Source: Ctena decussata
Lineage: Eukaryota; Mollusca; Bivalvia; Lucinida; Lucinidae
DNA length: 64,000 nt
Direction of reading: 5' to 3'
NCBI GenBank assembly: GCA_963989385.1
Contig: OZ022505.1
Coordinates: 61,383,737 to 61,447,736 of the forward strand
In this document: piece after piece, positions 1 through 11,220 of the stretch
How the letters are laid out: the number at the start of each line of letters is the position of its first letter
How positions within the stretch are numbered: the first letter of the stretch is position 1
Made by a program: the position numbers and the translations under genes
The notes under the pieces: model-generated
Database searches by the model: none
What the model was told of the DNA's origin: nothing
The model's input: only the letters and a program-made list of their open reading frames with translations

Positions 1-196
1 CGCAGCTGAAAACAGGACTAGGTGGCAAGGGATTGTTTCAGTCATCTGTGGTGCCCCAAACAACCTTGTAAGGTTATGGGATAGAACAGAATAGAATAGA
101 ATAAAAGATGCCTGTTATGGTTTCATACCTAGGGACTAAGACCTAGCTAAACGAAGCAAGGCTGGACCAAACAAAAACCCATCAGTCTTTACTCAC

Positions 197-305
197 CCGC
201 ATCACAGGTCTGGCATGATGTATCACCGCTGCCTTTGTAATTTCCTGCGGTACAGTCCACACATGCTGTCTGACCTCCATTTGGTTCAGTACCATCCGCA
301 CAACT
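197..305 (-). CDS. Gene 1 exon 4: GCC2/GCC3-like module
   Basis: Residues 149-184 start SCADGTEPNGGQTACVDC and continue TAGNYKGSGDTSCQTCDA, with five cysteines. Acceptor TTTTTCTAG (306 upward), donor G|GTGAGT at 191-196, phase 0 in and phase 1 out. This is one more GCC2/GCC3 repeat of the preceding exon's type. Further exons should lie to the left of the window. Confidence 0.87.
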
Positions 306-324
306 CTAGAAAAACAAAACAAAT

Positions 325-562
325 GAGCTGTGACACGACAAACCAACAAAGTGGCATGTGCTTCCAGCGAAGACTTGAATCAGACTGGGCATCCGCTTAG
401 TCTGATCAGAGTCTTTGCTGTCCGCATGGAGATAGCGTAGACCCTTAGCTACCCTCTAAGTGCACAGCAAAGACTCTGGCCAGGCTAGGTGGCTGCCCAG
501 GCTGATCTGAGTCTTCCCTGGGCAGACATGCCACTTTGTTGGGTTTTGTCGTGTCATAGCAC
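325..562. mobile_element. MITE-A foldback element, copy 1
   Basis: About 240-bp imperfect palindrome. The left arm carries CGACAAACCAACAAAGTGGC and CTCAGATCAGCCTGGGC-like sequence, repeated inverted in the right arm (GCTGATCTGAGTC ... CACTTTGTTGGGTTTTGTCG). Seven copies are in the window. No coding capacity. Confidence 0.8.
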
Positions 563-574
563 AAATTATGGTAT

Positions 575-770
575 GATGGATGACTTGCCATTTTATGTCC
601 TTTTCAACAGTATTTCAGTCATATCAGGGTGATGGGTTGGTGATAATGAAAGGATGTGTACAACCGAACCCTGTTTAAAGTAGGAAAGATTCTCGCCTCA
701 TGCTGGGCTTGAATCCCGAGTCGGCTAGATCAGTAGGCCATCTCTTAACCCACTGAGCAACCAGGGCTCC
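575..770 (-). mobile_element. tRNA-derived SINE-1
   Basis: On the minus strand it starts GGAGCCCTGGTTGCTCAGTG (A-box region) with a B-box-like GGGATTCAAGCCC about 45 nt later, and ends in a (CATC)n-type tail. The same body recurs at 6899, 28618 and 41249. Confidence 0.75.
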
Positions 771-1082
771 TTCAAATTATGGTGAGTGGATGCTCCTCCA
801 AGGGCTACCACTCCAATATGGCAGAAATTGCCTCCTTTTCCAACTCTTTCTGTCAAGAGTTGCTGTGTACCACTAATGACAAGCCTCTGAGGGAACTGAA
901 TGGCCTCTCTTTGAAAAGCGAAGCAAAAAAATTACCTGGCATCGTGTGAAATGGTACTTTATAATATGTGCCAACAGGGAAGATTCAGATCATCTGTGCA
1001 TTATACAATCAATTAGTACCTGGGAATCTGAAAATTGTGAATGCTCCAAATTTATAACAAATTTAATTTACATTAATCATTA

Positions 1083-1474
1083 TACAGTAGAAACTCTTCA
1101 TTGCCTCAGACTCTGATCACAGGCACCTGACACGTTGTTTGGATCGAAAACATTAGAATCGGAGACAAAAAATAAAAATTATTCAAAAAAATCTGGTAGA
1201 TATAAATACTGTGACAGTATTTATATCTACCAGATTTTTTTTTTTGAATTATTTTTATTTTTTGTCTCCAATTCTAATGTTTTCGATCCAAACACCGTGT
1301 CAGGTGCCTGTGACTCTGATGGCTCAATTGTTTACATTGCCTGGCTAGAACTCATTCCTGGGTCCCTAGAGGTCAGTTTATATGTAAACAAACCCTGGAT
1401 GGCTAGAACTACCTTTTGGCTGGAACTATTGTGTATGGTCCCATACCTGTTAGGGACACTGAAGTATAAGACTG
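1083..1474. mobile_element. Tc1/mariner-type MITE M1, interrupted
   Basis: Diverged copy of the element at 47938-48117: TACAGTAGAA start, GAACT...CTGGGTCCCTAGAGGTCA body, inverse terminus near 1474. Split by the 195-bp palindrome at 1118-1312. Confidence 0.7.
1118..1312. mobile_element. 195-bp near-perfect palindrome with 8-bp target-site duplication
   Basis: Starts CACAGGCACCTGACACG and ends with its inverse CGTGTCAGGTGCCTGTG; the arms pair over almost the whole length. Flanking direct repeats ACTCTGAT at 1110-1117 and 1313-1320. An 8-bp duplication fits hAT transposases. The plus-strand ORF running through it is a palindrome artefact. Confidence 0.85.
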
Positions 1475-1512
1475 CCCAATTTAAATGACTGTTGCCAAGA
1501 AAATCTAGTCTA

Positions 1513-1661
1513 ACGTAAAACATCAAAAATTATTACAGTGACTGTTCTAAAAATAGTAATGTGTCCAAAAGATGTAGATAGAATGGCAAACAGTGTAGAC
1601 CCTGATCAGGGTCTGCACTGTTTCCTCAAACCTGTCTGTCCCAATACTTAATTTTTTACGT
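1513..1661. mobile_element. MITE-B copy abutting gene 1 exon 3
   Basis: Ends ACGTAAAACATC ... TTTTTTACGT with an interior hairpin GACCCTGATCAGGGTC. Its right end lies about eight bases from the exon 3 edge (1669). Confidence 0.65.
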
Positions 1662-1668
1662 TGGTTAC

Positions 1669-1948
1669 CTGCGGTGCAACATCAGTATCCGGACATATGG
1701 ATCCTGTCGGGCAAGTATTACAGCTCATATCTCCGGCCACTGAGTATTCTGGTGTCGAGCAAGGTGTCTGTGTGTTTGGCTGTGAACATTCATATCCAGC
1801 TGGACAAGGGGTACAAGCTGTAGATCCAGAAGCGCTTATTTCGTTGGCAGCACAATCTTGGCAATGAGAATCCAAGCTCTGTCCTGTGCTTGGATTATAT
1901 TTCCCCTCCGGACATGGTGTCAAGACAGCGTTAGTTCCCCCTGGACAG
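1669..1948 (-). CDS. Gene 1 exon 3: tandem GCC2/GCC3-like modules
   Basis: Residues 56-148 contain 11 cysteines in repeated modules: CPGGTNAVLTPCPEGKYNP, CQDCAANEISASGSTACTPC, CPAGYECSQPN and CNTCPTGSICP. Acceptor TTTCCAG, donor CAG|GTAACC (1663-1668). It ends in phase 0 and joins to exon 4. The reading frame, cysteine spacing and Gly/Pro richness are those of extracellular disulfide-bonded ephrin-receptor-like modules. A MITE-B copy ends only about eight bases downstream of the donor. Confidence 0.9.
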
Positions 1949-2073
1949 CTGGAAAGAAAAAAATTGGTGATATAAATCTATGTACTCTGACCAAAACAAC
2001 CCCAAAAATCCAAATCTGTCTTATAAGCTTGATCTAGATGTTTTTAGATTTTTTTTGAATGAAGAAACAAACA

Positions 2074-2254
2074 TACCGGTGTAACAGGCCAGTTTTTCCC
2101 CCCATTTAAGGTGGGGAAAAAACTGACTGGTCAGTTTCTTCCCCAGGGGAAAAAACTGACTAGTCAGTTTTTTCCCTGGGGAAGAAATGGGCCGGCCCAG
2201 TTCTTCCCCAGGGAAAGACTGGGCCGAGGAAAAAAACTGACTGTTACACTGGTA
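2074..2254. mobile_element. Palindromic element with CTGACTGGTCAGTT repeats
   Basis: Ends TACCGGTGTAACAG and CTGTTACACTGGTA are inverted. The interior holds several copies of GGGGAAAAAACTGAC in both orientations, all able to fold back. Confidence 0.7.
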
Positions 2255-2484
2255 GAAGTATTAATATGATTTGTTTACATATTCGGGGGCATTTTGCAGG
2301 AGAAAATGGCCCCTACCTTATACAGCCAAATCAATATGGCGTGCCACAGTAAATGACCTAAAATTTTTGAGTACCTGGTAGATTTATATTTTTAGAAAGA
2401 ACATAAAAGTGTCACTGTGAAAAATTTTAGGTACAGTTCTATCTGCAATAATTTCAATATTCTAGTTTTAAGAGGATTTGAATT

Positions 2485-2960
2485 TTTGTCATTTACCATT
2501 TTACATGTTACCGTAAAATTTCTAAAAATTGCGACACCTACAATAATTACTGTAACTGTCCTAAAAAATAGAATAGTTAATTTTATACAATGCAGGGATT
2601 CATTCTAATGATGCAAATGGAATGACAAACTGTGTAGACCCTGATCAGACTGCTCCACTAGGAGCAGTCTTCTGGGTCTGCACTATTTGCTCAGACCTAT
2701 CCATCCCAGTACTTTGAATTTTGACTGTAGAATATGTTTAAAAGTTTACCAAATTCTACACAATGCGACAGTTAGGTCAAAGCAAATAGTGCATACCCAG
2801 ATCAGACTGCTCCTCAAGGAGCAGTCTGATCAGGGTTTACACTATTTGCCATCTCATTTGCATTTTTAGACACATTACTGCACTGTAAAACCAAACTGTT
2901 CCAATTTTAGGACAATTATGGTTACTATTTTTGGTGTCCCAATATTTAAAATTTTTATGG
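2485..2960. mobile_element. Two adjacent MITE-B copies
   Basis: Each has ATTTTTACNGTAA-type ends and an interior hairpin CAGACTGCTCCT...AGGAGCAGTCTG flanked by TGTAGACC / GGTCTGCA-type sequences. The boundary between the copies is near 2726. Further MITE-B copies lie near 7610-7910, 13410-13600, 29580-29740 and 47505-47625. Confidence 0.65.
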
Positions 2961-3253
2961 TAACTCAATGTAAGGTCTCTGCAACTGGATGTCAGGTGCT
3001 GTGTGTGCACAGTGTCTTAAGTCAACTTCATAACCGTTATTCTGTTTGATATTAACAAAAGTCTGTTTGCTTTCATATTACGCCTGTTGACTTTTAAATA
3101 ACTACAGCTTTCGCAATGAAAATTACACCAATCAGCACATTTTAAAGAGGATGGGGGCCAAATCCCAAATCCTGCAGTACCTTTTTATCTGGTTATAATA
3201 CAGATTTTTCCAACGCCCTCCAAACCAATCCCAACATCCTTACTATGCCCCTG

Positions 3254-3977
3254 CAGGGCTCGAAATTTACACTCGTCCGCTCGTATTTACCAGTTTACGA
3301 GTAGATGGTCGGTAAGGACGAGTGGAAATTGTCACTGACTTGCCCTGCCGGACGAGTAGGTTTTTCCTCCATGAAAATTGTTTAATCATGCTGTTCAGGA
3401 AAAGCACTTTACAAATCGACCAAATTACAGCAAACAAATATTGCCTGTAATGCAAAAAGCATGAAATCCCATAGATTTCCGCATCGTGTTGTCTAAAAAA
3501 TGAAAACGGAAATGGCAAACTGTAAATAAACAGTGCGCCTGCACATATCGAACATCGACCTGATGAGGATTCACACCAACGCGGTTTCGCCTAAGTTGTT
3601 TGCGCTCTATAACTGCATGATTACAAATGCATAATCCAACTCAAATAGTCGTATAGGACATTACTTTCATGTCCTCTCTTGAATAAGGCAGGAAAAATCT
3701 ACTTTGGTGCAGAGATCTTTATAAACGAAACCTCTTTGGCAAAACCGCTCAGAACGATCCTGAATTGGGACGAAACCATATTATATATGGAAAGTACCGG
3801 AAATAACCGAGTGAAAATGAAAGTGAAAGTAGAATATGTTTGAGGGAAAAATGAGTGATATCAGACAGTATTCTACTCCAGTCAAGAAGGACGAGTAGAT
3901 TTTTGAAAGGACTAGTAAAAATTTGAAAGCACTTGCCCTGCAAGACAAGTATGTTCAAAAAAAAATTTCGAGCCCTG
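3254..3977. mobile_element. hAT-like non-autonomous element with CAGGGCTCGAAATTT ends
   Basis: 724 bp bounded by CAGGGCTCGAAATTT and its exact inverse. Subterminal GACGAGTAG/CTACTCGTC-like repeats sit in both ends. A CCCTG direct repeat flanks it, but overlap with the terminal sequence makes the target duplication uncertain. No ORF of note. Confidence 0.7.
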
Positions 3978-4262
3978 CCCTGGGGTGTTTATTAGAAGAA
4001 AAACTGTACATCGCCTCACCGACACACTCAGAAGTCCCTACTTGTTTGTACCCCAGGTAGTGCATCTTCACTTTCAAGAAAGCTATGACATCAGCAATAC
4101 ATTTCAATAAACTTTTAATCTCTTCCTGGTACATAAGACTTAATCTGACACCATTGATAATCCATTAGTGCGGATTACCCTTGATTAACACAGTATTAAA
4201 GATCTGTACTAAAATCTATTAAATCTGTTTAATCTACAGGTGAATAACACATGATGCCTTTT

Positions 4263-4467
4263 TAACATGTAAAAAGCCAAAAAAGAAAATAGTTGAATTT
4301 GCAAACAGTGAAAGTCATGATGAGGCTTCTCTCAATGAGCTGCCTCATATGGATCTACACTGTTTGCCCTAGAGTCTTTGGATTCCCAATATGATATAGC
4401 TTGAACGAAACATTTTTATCAAATTTTTGCAGACGTAAATTTTGTCATCTCCTTTTTTTTTGAGCTT
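4263..4467. mobile_element. piggyBac-type MITE-P, diverged copy
   Basis: TTAACATGTAAAAAGCC start, GGATCTACACTGTTTGCCC core hairpin, and end CTTTTTTTTTGAGCTTTAAG; aligns throughout with the intact copy at 9066-9278. Confidence 0.6.
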
Positions 4468-5369
4468 TAAGGATCTGGTCATTCTGCACTTGAAATGGGA
4501 CTGATTATAAAAAATCTGGCACACAGAACAGACCACAATCAGACTGCTCTGAAAGAGCAGTCTGACGGTTGTCTGCATTGTGTGCTTAAAGACATTTCTT
4601 CAAATATTTTGGGAAATATGGTAATTTACTAAAATCAGTTAATATTCTCTGATGTAGAAAGTGAAATTTAAATACTCTCACTCCTTAAACTCTTCCGCAT
4701 TCTTGCCAGTGGCAAACGCATGGCTCATTTTGAACTCTTGTATTTGGTACATGGAATGATGGGTAAATATCAGCTTGATGGAACTGCTTCCCTTGAAAGT
4801 GTATCCAGTCATCTAAACCTGAGCTCTGAGTAAGCTTTCAGGCTTATCAGAAAAAGAGCTGTAATTATAAATAGGGTAGATCACATATAACGATTTTGGC
4901 CATTAAACAAATTTTTTTAGCCTAAAACCTCAACACTGTGTAATGTCAATGTGGGTAGCTATTCTGTTCTTGTCAACAAGCAAACTAAAATTCAACAAAC
5001 TAGGTATAAGAAATGTGCAGATCCACAAAGTAAACCAAAATTTAAAACATGCTTGAAAAAAGTGGAGCTTTAGAACAGTATACATGAGGTGACATTTTTA
5101 CAATATCATTATATTTCAGCCACAAGCCAATTATAGACAAATTTTTAAATCTCTTCAAAGAGGTCCTTGGTTAGCGATAATTGGCAACTTTTGAAAGCTT
5201 TTGAATTATACAACTACTTCACCTTTATACCAAAAACTACTTTGAGTCAATATCAGAACAATTTTATGACAAAATTTTATCAGCCCATCTGGAAAGAGAC
5301 CAAGAAACGAAGATTATTAAACTTACCAAATTTTATAGATTATATGACAGCTTTTTTTGTCACAAAGAC

Positions 5370-5430
5370 AATCATAAAAATCTAGATCTGTCTTATAAGA
5401 CAGATCTAGATTTTTGTGATTGTTTTGGAC
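5370..5430. repeat. Mini-hairpin of the AATCTAGATCTGTCTTA family
   Basis: Perfect inverted arms around CTTATAAG. Related hairpins or tandem arms occur at 11478-11580, 34440-34660, 38825-38900 and 48337-48400, all of the form AACAATCCCAAAAATCTAGA. Confidence 0.7.
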
Positions 5431-5459
5431 AGGACAGCCCATCTTACTGCCAAATTATG

Positions 5460-6195
5460 CACTAGTCATTAGTAATCTCCAAGGTAGGGTGGGGGATAGG
5501 GGGCTAAGGTGCAGGGCAATAACCTTTTTATTGTCCCCCTAGTGCTGGGGAAGTGCTGGGATTCTAACGTTTGGATCTTTGCTCCAGTGGAATTTTCTGT
5601 TCTACAGAGCGGGGCTAACAGCAGGGCTGTAACCATCAGCATGTCCCCAGAGGCACACTGGTCTGGCATTCAACACAGGCAACGAGGACAACGTACAAGG
5701 AACCTGCTTGTTCTGCTCATCAGGATAAGTTTGTTTCAGAAGTATAGTCTCACGGACCATCCGACCCCTTACTCTTTAAATAGGACTCAAAAGTTTTACT
5801 GAATTGATATGCATATTCAAGAAATGCTTGAAAACAATTTTTGGGCTACAACGACCAGCCAACGAATTGGTGAAAAACCTTATTCAAGCACTGCATTTAT
5901 ACTAGACGGAATTTCTTCGAAAATCTGGTCTGACTATGAGGTCTAGTAAACTGCCGGGTCCGTAAGAATGATAGTTTGAAATTAATGTAAGAAGTATGCG
6001 AAAACGATCGTGTTTTAAAGTACGTTGCCTCGTTGCCTGTGTTGAATGCCAGACCAGCGTGAGAGGGTGGGGCTTGTACTAGGGCATTAAAAAATGAAAA
6101 GTCATTAGCCCCGCTATTCCCCATAGGTAGGGGGGCAGTGGTTACAAATGACTGGTGCATTACACAAGACTGATTTAGATATTTTGGGGTCATTC
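5460..6195. repeat. Inverted duplication with unique spacer
   Basis: The segment containing GTCTGGCATTCAACACAGGC (about 5660) recurs inverted at about 6035. Flanking GGGGCTAA and GTAGGGTGGGGG-type sequence also pairs. The spacer (5770-5980) is unrelated. Both arms keep a short frame AFNTGNE. Confidence 0.5.
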
Positions 6196-6604
6196 TAGAG
6201 GGGGGAACTAGAAATGTGTCCTTAGGTCACGGATGCCCCTGCCTAGTGCCTTGAGTAAGATGGCACCTTGATTAAGGTACTGGAACTCATGTAGAATAAC
6301 ATAGAGGCAAACATACATAATATATATAAAAGGGAAAATCAAGGACCAAGAAATATAGGTCAAAGGGACTTACATTTACTTTGATGTCAAACCTCCGAGA
6401 CAAATATGACACAAACATGTTTTCATTATAGTCTACTCACATAGATTAAGTGTGCACTGGTACCTTGACCGATAAACTAGTGACTTGGTCCTTGCATGCA
6501 ACACATTGTCTTGCCAAATAATTCTGAAATCCCAACATGCAGGAGAAAGTTATGGGCTGGATACTAGCAGGTTTTCACTGTTTCCTATCGGCAAGGTGTT
6601 TAAG

Positions 6605-6885
6605 TGCACTGATAGCTCAGTGATATGGAGCATCCACTTTGGGAATGGGAGGTCATGAGTTCGAATCCTGGCCACGTCATACCAAAGGCGTGAAAAATGG
6701 TACTGGGAGTTCCCTCGGCTGACGTTCGCCTATAAAGGGTAGTCCCAGGAAGATAAAATTAAGTCATCAGGTAGGTATAATTTGTTAGAGGATACCTTGT
6801 TTGTCGCAATAAAAGCTCTACAGAGCTAATATTATCTGTTTCTTATAATGCGATGTTAAATAAAGACGTTAAATAAAGCTTCTTT
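6605..6885 (+). mobile_element. tRNA-derived SINE-2
   Basis: The head has A box TAGCTCAGTGATATGG and B box GAGTTCGAATCC with tRNA-like spacing. The body ends with tandem AAATAAAG units, a typical SINE tail. Unrelated in body to SINE-1. Confidence 0.78.
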
Positions 6886-6898
6886 ATCTTTTTTTTTT

Positions 6899-7096
6899 AT
6901 GGATGGATGGATGACTTGTGATTTTACATCCTTTACAACAGTATTTCAGTCATATCAGGATGATGGGAGGATGATAATGAATGGCTGTATGCAATGGAAA
7001 CTGGTTTACCATTGAAAAGATTTCCATCTCCGGGAATCGATCTCAGGACCTCTATAGCAGCAGGCCAGCGCTTTACCCACAGAACTGCCGGGGCCT
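6899..7096 (-). mobile_element. tRNA-derived SINE-1
   Basis: Minus-strand head AGGCCCCGGCAGTTCTGTGG with GTAAAGCGCTGG and B-box-like GAGATCGATTCCCGG. The tail is a CATCCATCCATC repeat. Confidence 0.75.
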
Positions 7097-7135
7097 CCTC
7101 CCTTGTATAGAATTTTGCTTTAATTATCTTTGTGG

Positions 7136-7340
7136 GGATGGAGAACTTGCAATTTAAAATTTAATGTCCTTTTCAACAGTATTTCAGTTAAATCAGGACC
7201 ATGGGAGCCAATTACAAAGGGCTCTGCCCAATGAAGCACAATTTAGGCTCCGACAGAATCTTGCCCCCCAGCCGGAGTCAAACTCTGTGGCCTTGTATCT
7301 GAAATTGAGAGCGCTAAACACTCTGTCGCTTCATTATGGG
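7136..7340 (-). mobile_element. Diverged SINE related to SINE-1
   Basis: Shares the TCCTTTTCAACAGTATTTCAG tail region with SINE-1 and a tRNA-like head on the minus strand (AGAGTTTGACTCCGGC resembles a B box). More diverged than the other copies. Confidence 0.55.
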
Positions 7341-7609
7341 AAGAGACCAGAATTATTATCAACCGAAAATTATCTAAAAATTATCACCAATAGCATTACG
7401 CCCTTAGATAGAGCTCATTACTTATCCAGTTTTCTGACTTAATGGCGCTATCAGTAGAATTTCAATTGCCTATCAATTTTATTGTCTTTAAACAAATTTG
7501 TCATCAATTATTTACATCTAGGCGGAATGTTCATTTCACACGCATTTATCGCCTGAAGACCTACCATAAATATCTTAAGAGTTTGGAGAGAAATGCGAAT
7601 GCCAGATCA

Positions 7610-7915
7610 GCCAGCTCCTAATATGGAGCAGTCTATTACAGGTCTGTAGTGTGGCAGCTTTTTCAGGGTCTGCACAGCATCAATACCATAATGACCCTAA
7701 AATTTCGGACACCCAAAAGTTGGCCAATTATTGGGCCAAAATTCTTAGAAAGTGTTTTTTTTAACTCACGTTAATGCACCCAAATGATGCTTAGTGAATG
7801 GCAAACTTTGTAGACCCTGATCAAACTGCTCCTTGAGGAGCAGCTTGATCAGGGTCTGCAATGTTTGTTCAGACCTGTCTGTCCAAATATTTAGGGTCAT
7901 CATGGTAGTTTGAAT
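7610..7915. mobile_element. MITE-B copies
   Basis: Hairpin CAAACTGCTCCTTGAGGAGCAG at 7830-7850 with the flanking TGGCAAACTTTGTAGACC and the terminal TTAGGGTCATCATGGTA. A second, degenerate copy begins at 7610. Confidence 0.55.
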
Positions 7916-8005
7916 CCATGACTCAGTTTAAGCTGAATAGGTACACTAAACTGTTATATTTTCTTCTATTTTTTTCTTCTCTTCTCAACTGGGGTCAACT
8001 CTTAA

Positions 8006-8544
8006 AGGTAGGTTCCTTGACTAGCAATAACAATTATGTTCGCAAAATAATTTCGTCTTTTTCTGGGTAGTATTGCATTCTTTTATTTTTCTGAATTTGT
8101 TGCTACTGAGAAAATCGTCTGATGTTGTAGAAAAACAGTCGTTTTCCCTTTGGTTTATATTTTTTCGTTGGAATTCCAGTTCTAAAAATAATTATGTTAT
8201 ATATCTATAAGTGCGCGATTTATACTGTCATTCTCCAAATGTCAGTTTTCTCTTGCCGTGAGCTCTTCTAGATGGTCCTTGCATGATGTTCGGGTTAAAA
8301 CTATCCCAAAATGGAGTGCATCATGACATTAGTTGTGTTATCTATTTTTGGCGCAAACTAAAAATAGCGCTAACTGGTGTGCGAAGCAGAGTTAGAAAAA
8401 ACCCTTGCAAAACAACTTTTCTAATATATTTTTACTTTCACTTTTTAGCGAAACTTATTCATTCCCTTTTTATAAGTGCTTTCCCACAACTTGGATAAAA
8501 ATCATCAAATTATATGATGCATTCCAAAGTACAGGAACCTACCT
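8006..8544. mobile_element. 539-bp TTAA-flanked element, copy 1
   Basis: Termini AGGTAGGTTCCTTGAC and GTACAGGAACCTACCT with TTAA on each side. Interior shared with 35628-36162 (for example GCGCTAACTGGTGTGCGAAG). Inserted in the arm of a MITE-E. Confidence 0.78.
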
Positions 8545-8549
8545 TTAAA

Positions 8550-8690
8550 ACTCTAGGAGCAAATTCTTTCTTTTAAGAGAGGACCCAGTTTTAGAAGGAT
8601 TCAACCTCCAGAGAAGTAAACAGGAAATCACAGACGTTGTCTTCATTAAATTTTGAGAAAAGAAAAATGAGGGAAAAACATGGAGGTGAA
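8550..8690. mobile_element. MITE-E, right part (interrupted by 8006-8544)
   Basis: CTAGGAGCAAATTCTTTCTT hairpin arm, GTAAACAGGAAATCACAGAC and GGGAAAAACATGGAGGTG are the standard MITE-E order. The left arm GGGGTCAACTC is at 7991-8001. Confidence 0.65.
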
Positions 8691-8704
8691 CCTACGCATC
8701 TTAA

Positions 8705-8907
8705 CTCTTTAAGCACCAAAAAACAGACGACAAATTTTACGTCTGTAAAAAGTAAAAAAATGCCTTGTCCAAGACATTTCATATTGAGAATTCAAAGACT
8801 AGAGGGCAAACAATGTAGATCCACATGAGGTTGCTCATTATGAGCCGCCTCATCAGGATCTACGCTGTTTGCAAATTATGGTATTTTCGTCACTGGTGCT
8901 TAAAGTG
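8705..8907. mobile_element. piggyBac-type MITE-P with TTAA target duplication
   Basis: Flanked by TTAA on both sides (8701-8704, 8908-8911). Ends CTCTTTAAGCACC and GGTGCTTAAAGTG; interior hairpin of GAGGTTGCTCATTATGAGCC type. Reverse orientation to 9066-9278. Confidence 0.78.
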
Positions 8908-9065
8908 TTAAGATCTCCCAATATGGTAATTACGGTTTAGTCCAACAATCAATAGTACTGATTGATTTCTTTGGTTCTTGGGAAAGTCTGTTTCTCAGGA
9001 ATGTCTGTCCCATGGGTGTTTCTATACCGAGGTAGGTCTAGACAAAATCTAGACTGAGCATTTAA

Positions 9066-9278
9066 CCCTTAAAGCGCCAAAAATGAAAAATTGTTGAATT
9101 TGCAAACAGTGTAGATCCACATGAGGTGGCTCATAAAGTCATAATGAGCCACCTCATCTGAATCTATACTGTTTGCCCTCCGGTGTTCGAATTCTCAATA
9201 TGATATCGCTTGGACGAAACATTTTTTTGAAATTCTGCAGACATAAATTTCGTCGTCTGCTTTTGGGCCCATTAAGGG
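9066..9278. mobile_element. piggyBac-type MITE-P, reference copy
   Basis: TTAA at 9062-9065 and 9279-9282. Termini CCCTTAAAGCGCC and GGCCCATTAAGGG are inverted. The interior has a GAGGTGGCTCA...TGAGCCACCTC hairpin. CCC start and TTAA duplication are the piggyBac signature; no transposase is present. Confidence 0.82.
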
Positions 9279-9923
9279 TTAAAAAACAGTCTATTACAGG
9301 TTGACAGGTACCAGAGATACAGGGCCCCTTTTAACCAAACTGTTTTGATTTGAAAAACAATCATACAGGTCCACAGGTACAAAAAGACACAGGGCCCCTT
9401 TTAACCAAACTGTTCTGATTCTTTGTATTTTCACAGGTATGGTATGTTCCCTTAAAGCACCAGTCATGTGCACAGGCAATACCCAAGGGTGGAGGACTAG
9501 TAGGGACCGAATTTCTCTCTGATGAGCCCTGGCAGATGGACTGCACTGCGGAGACAAATTTCTGATCTATTCTCTGTTAAAATCCCCCACCCTAGGGGAC
9601 AATTTTTTTATTGTTCAATAGTCAGGTTCTCAATCATTGTCTCAGCTCTTCTGACAGGAGATCAAAGCCCCACACATGCATAACTTTGCTGGGATGAAGC
9701 TAATGTAAAAGCACTATACTTGAGCGCTGCTATCCCTAGAGTTGGAACTGACCAATGCATAAGACAATAAGAGATTTCTACTACTGACTTAGCCCTCCAT
9801 AAAACCCACCCCAACTATAAAATATATGCCAGTCATAGTGTTTAAAATTTGAAGACGTAAATTTTGTTGTCTGCCTTTTTGGCTCTTTAACTCTAAGGAG
9901 TTTTGGCCGTTCTGAGTGCAATA

Positions 9924-10107
9924 GGGTTAAAGTGCTACAAACAAAAATAGTTGACTGAAAAATTGTATACCGCGTAGATCCAACGTTCTGGTTCTGCACT
10001 GTTTGCCCTCTTGTCTTTGAATTCTCAATATATTAGCTCGGACGAAACTTTTTTTTCTAATTTTGCAGACGGGAAGTTTGTCGTCTGCTTTTATCGTGCT
10101 TTAAAGG
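9924..10107. mobile_element. piggyBac-type MITE-P, third copy, with duplicated tail
   Basis: TTAAAGTGCTACAAAC start and CGTGCTTTAAAGGTTAA end. The last ~70 bp plus flank (GGTCACATACTC... CTCATCCTGCTCATC) occur again at about 10180-10290, a tandem duplication that includes a T-run. Confidence 0.65.
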
Positions 10108-10389
10108 TTAAGGTCACATACTCTGTTACTCACACATCCTGCTCATCACCTTCACAACAGGATGATGATTTTTTTTTTTTTTTTTTCAATTTTGCAGACA
10201 CAAATTTTTGTGTCTGCTTTTATAGCACTTTAAAGGTTAAGGTCACATACTCAAATTACTCATCCTGCTCATCATCCTCACAACAAGATGATTATGATGA
10301 ACAGCAGATAAGACTTCTAAGACTTTGTGATACAAATATTTACATTTCAATCAAGTTTCAAGTATCAATAAAATTGTATTAAATTCAAG

Positions 10390-11220
10390 TATTGGCAAAG
10401 CTATATAAAAATCTGTATAATACTGTAACTGTTGTGTCTGGAGTGAAAAAGGCACAATACAGGATAAAGGTGCACAAACAGCAGCTCTCCTGCAGGGGGG
10501 GGGGGGGGGGGGGGAGAGGCAGGAATGAACAGATGGGATGACGTGATTTTACATTTTTTCATGCATTAGAGTACATCAAAAGTTCATGACATCACATATT
10601 GTATTTGGAACTACGAACCAGATTTTCTGAGTTGTTCTTGGAATGAAGAAGCGGACCAGCCTGTCTTATACTCAAAATAGAGTATTTTGCGAAATTGCTT
10701 GCACATCACATGAATATTCAATTCATGAGTACAGTACTTCTGTCATATAATAAATTTTGAATAAAGTTTACAAGATCAATATTCCTGATATCCGTTTACT
10801 ATTTATATATTCTATATATTGTTTAATATTCAAAGAACTGTAATTCAATTCACAGCATTAAATACCAAGAAAATAAATACAATCACATTAAATACCAATA
10901 TAAAATAACTACAATCACATACAGATCTATTGATATTTTTATTCAATTTGAAATCATTTGTAAACAATATATGGTTACAATCAACAAAACTGCAATTGAC
11001 TCCCGGAAAACTATTTCATTTGGAATCGTTCCTTTACATTTTCATGTCAAGTAGATTTTGATTTCAACATCAGAAGCGAGAGCTGGTTTGACAGGTTACG
11101 TAGGCTCTAGAATTTTCCATGAAATACATAATGTTGAGGCTTCTCCTAGGCTTTCCTTATCAGGGCCACAACAGAAGGACAAACTGTAACTTTCAGTCAT
11201 ACTGTATTTCTTCCCTTAAC
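10390..11220. other. AT-rich intronic DNA, no gene
   Basis: Contains a 20-G run at 10495-10514 and tandem-like AATACCAA(G/T)AAAATAA sequence at 10860-10915. Nothing else recognised. A small hairpin with GTTTGGATC arms follows at 11335-11400. Confidence 0.5.

Noticed and set aside
1135..1488. 117-codon plus-strand ORF
   Set aside because: Runs through a 195-bp transposon palindrome and its host MITE; no domain.
6605..6700. Possible tRNA gene (A and B boxes)
   Set aside because: No complete cloverleaf ends. The tRNA-like head is fused to a SINE body with an AAATAAAG tail.
9294..9557. 87-codon minus-strand ORF with repeated NQNSLVKRGPVS
   Set aside because: Reflects a short tandem duplication (GGGCCCCTTTTAACCAAAC) in the DNA; no domain or splice context.
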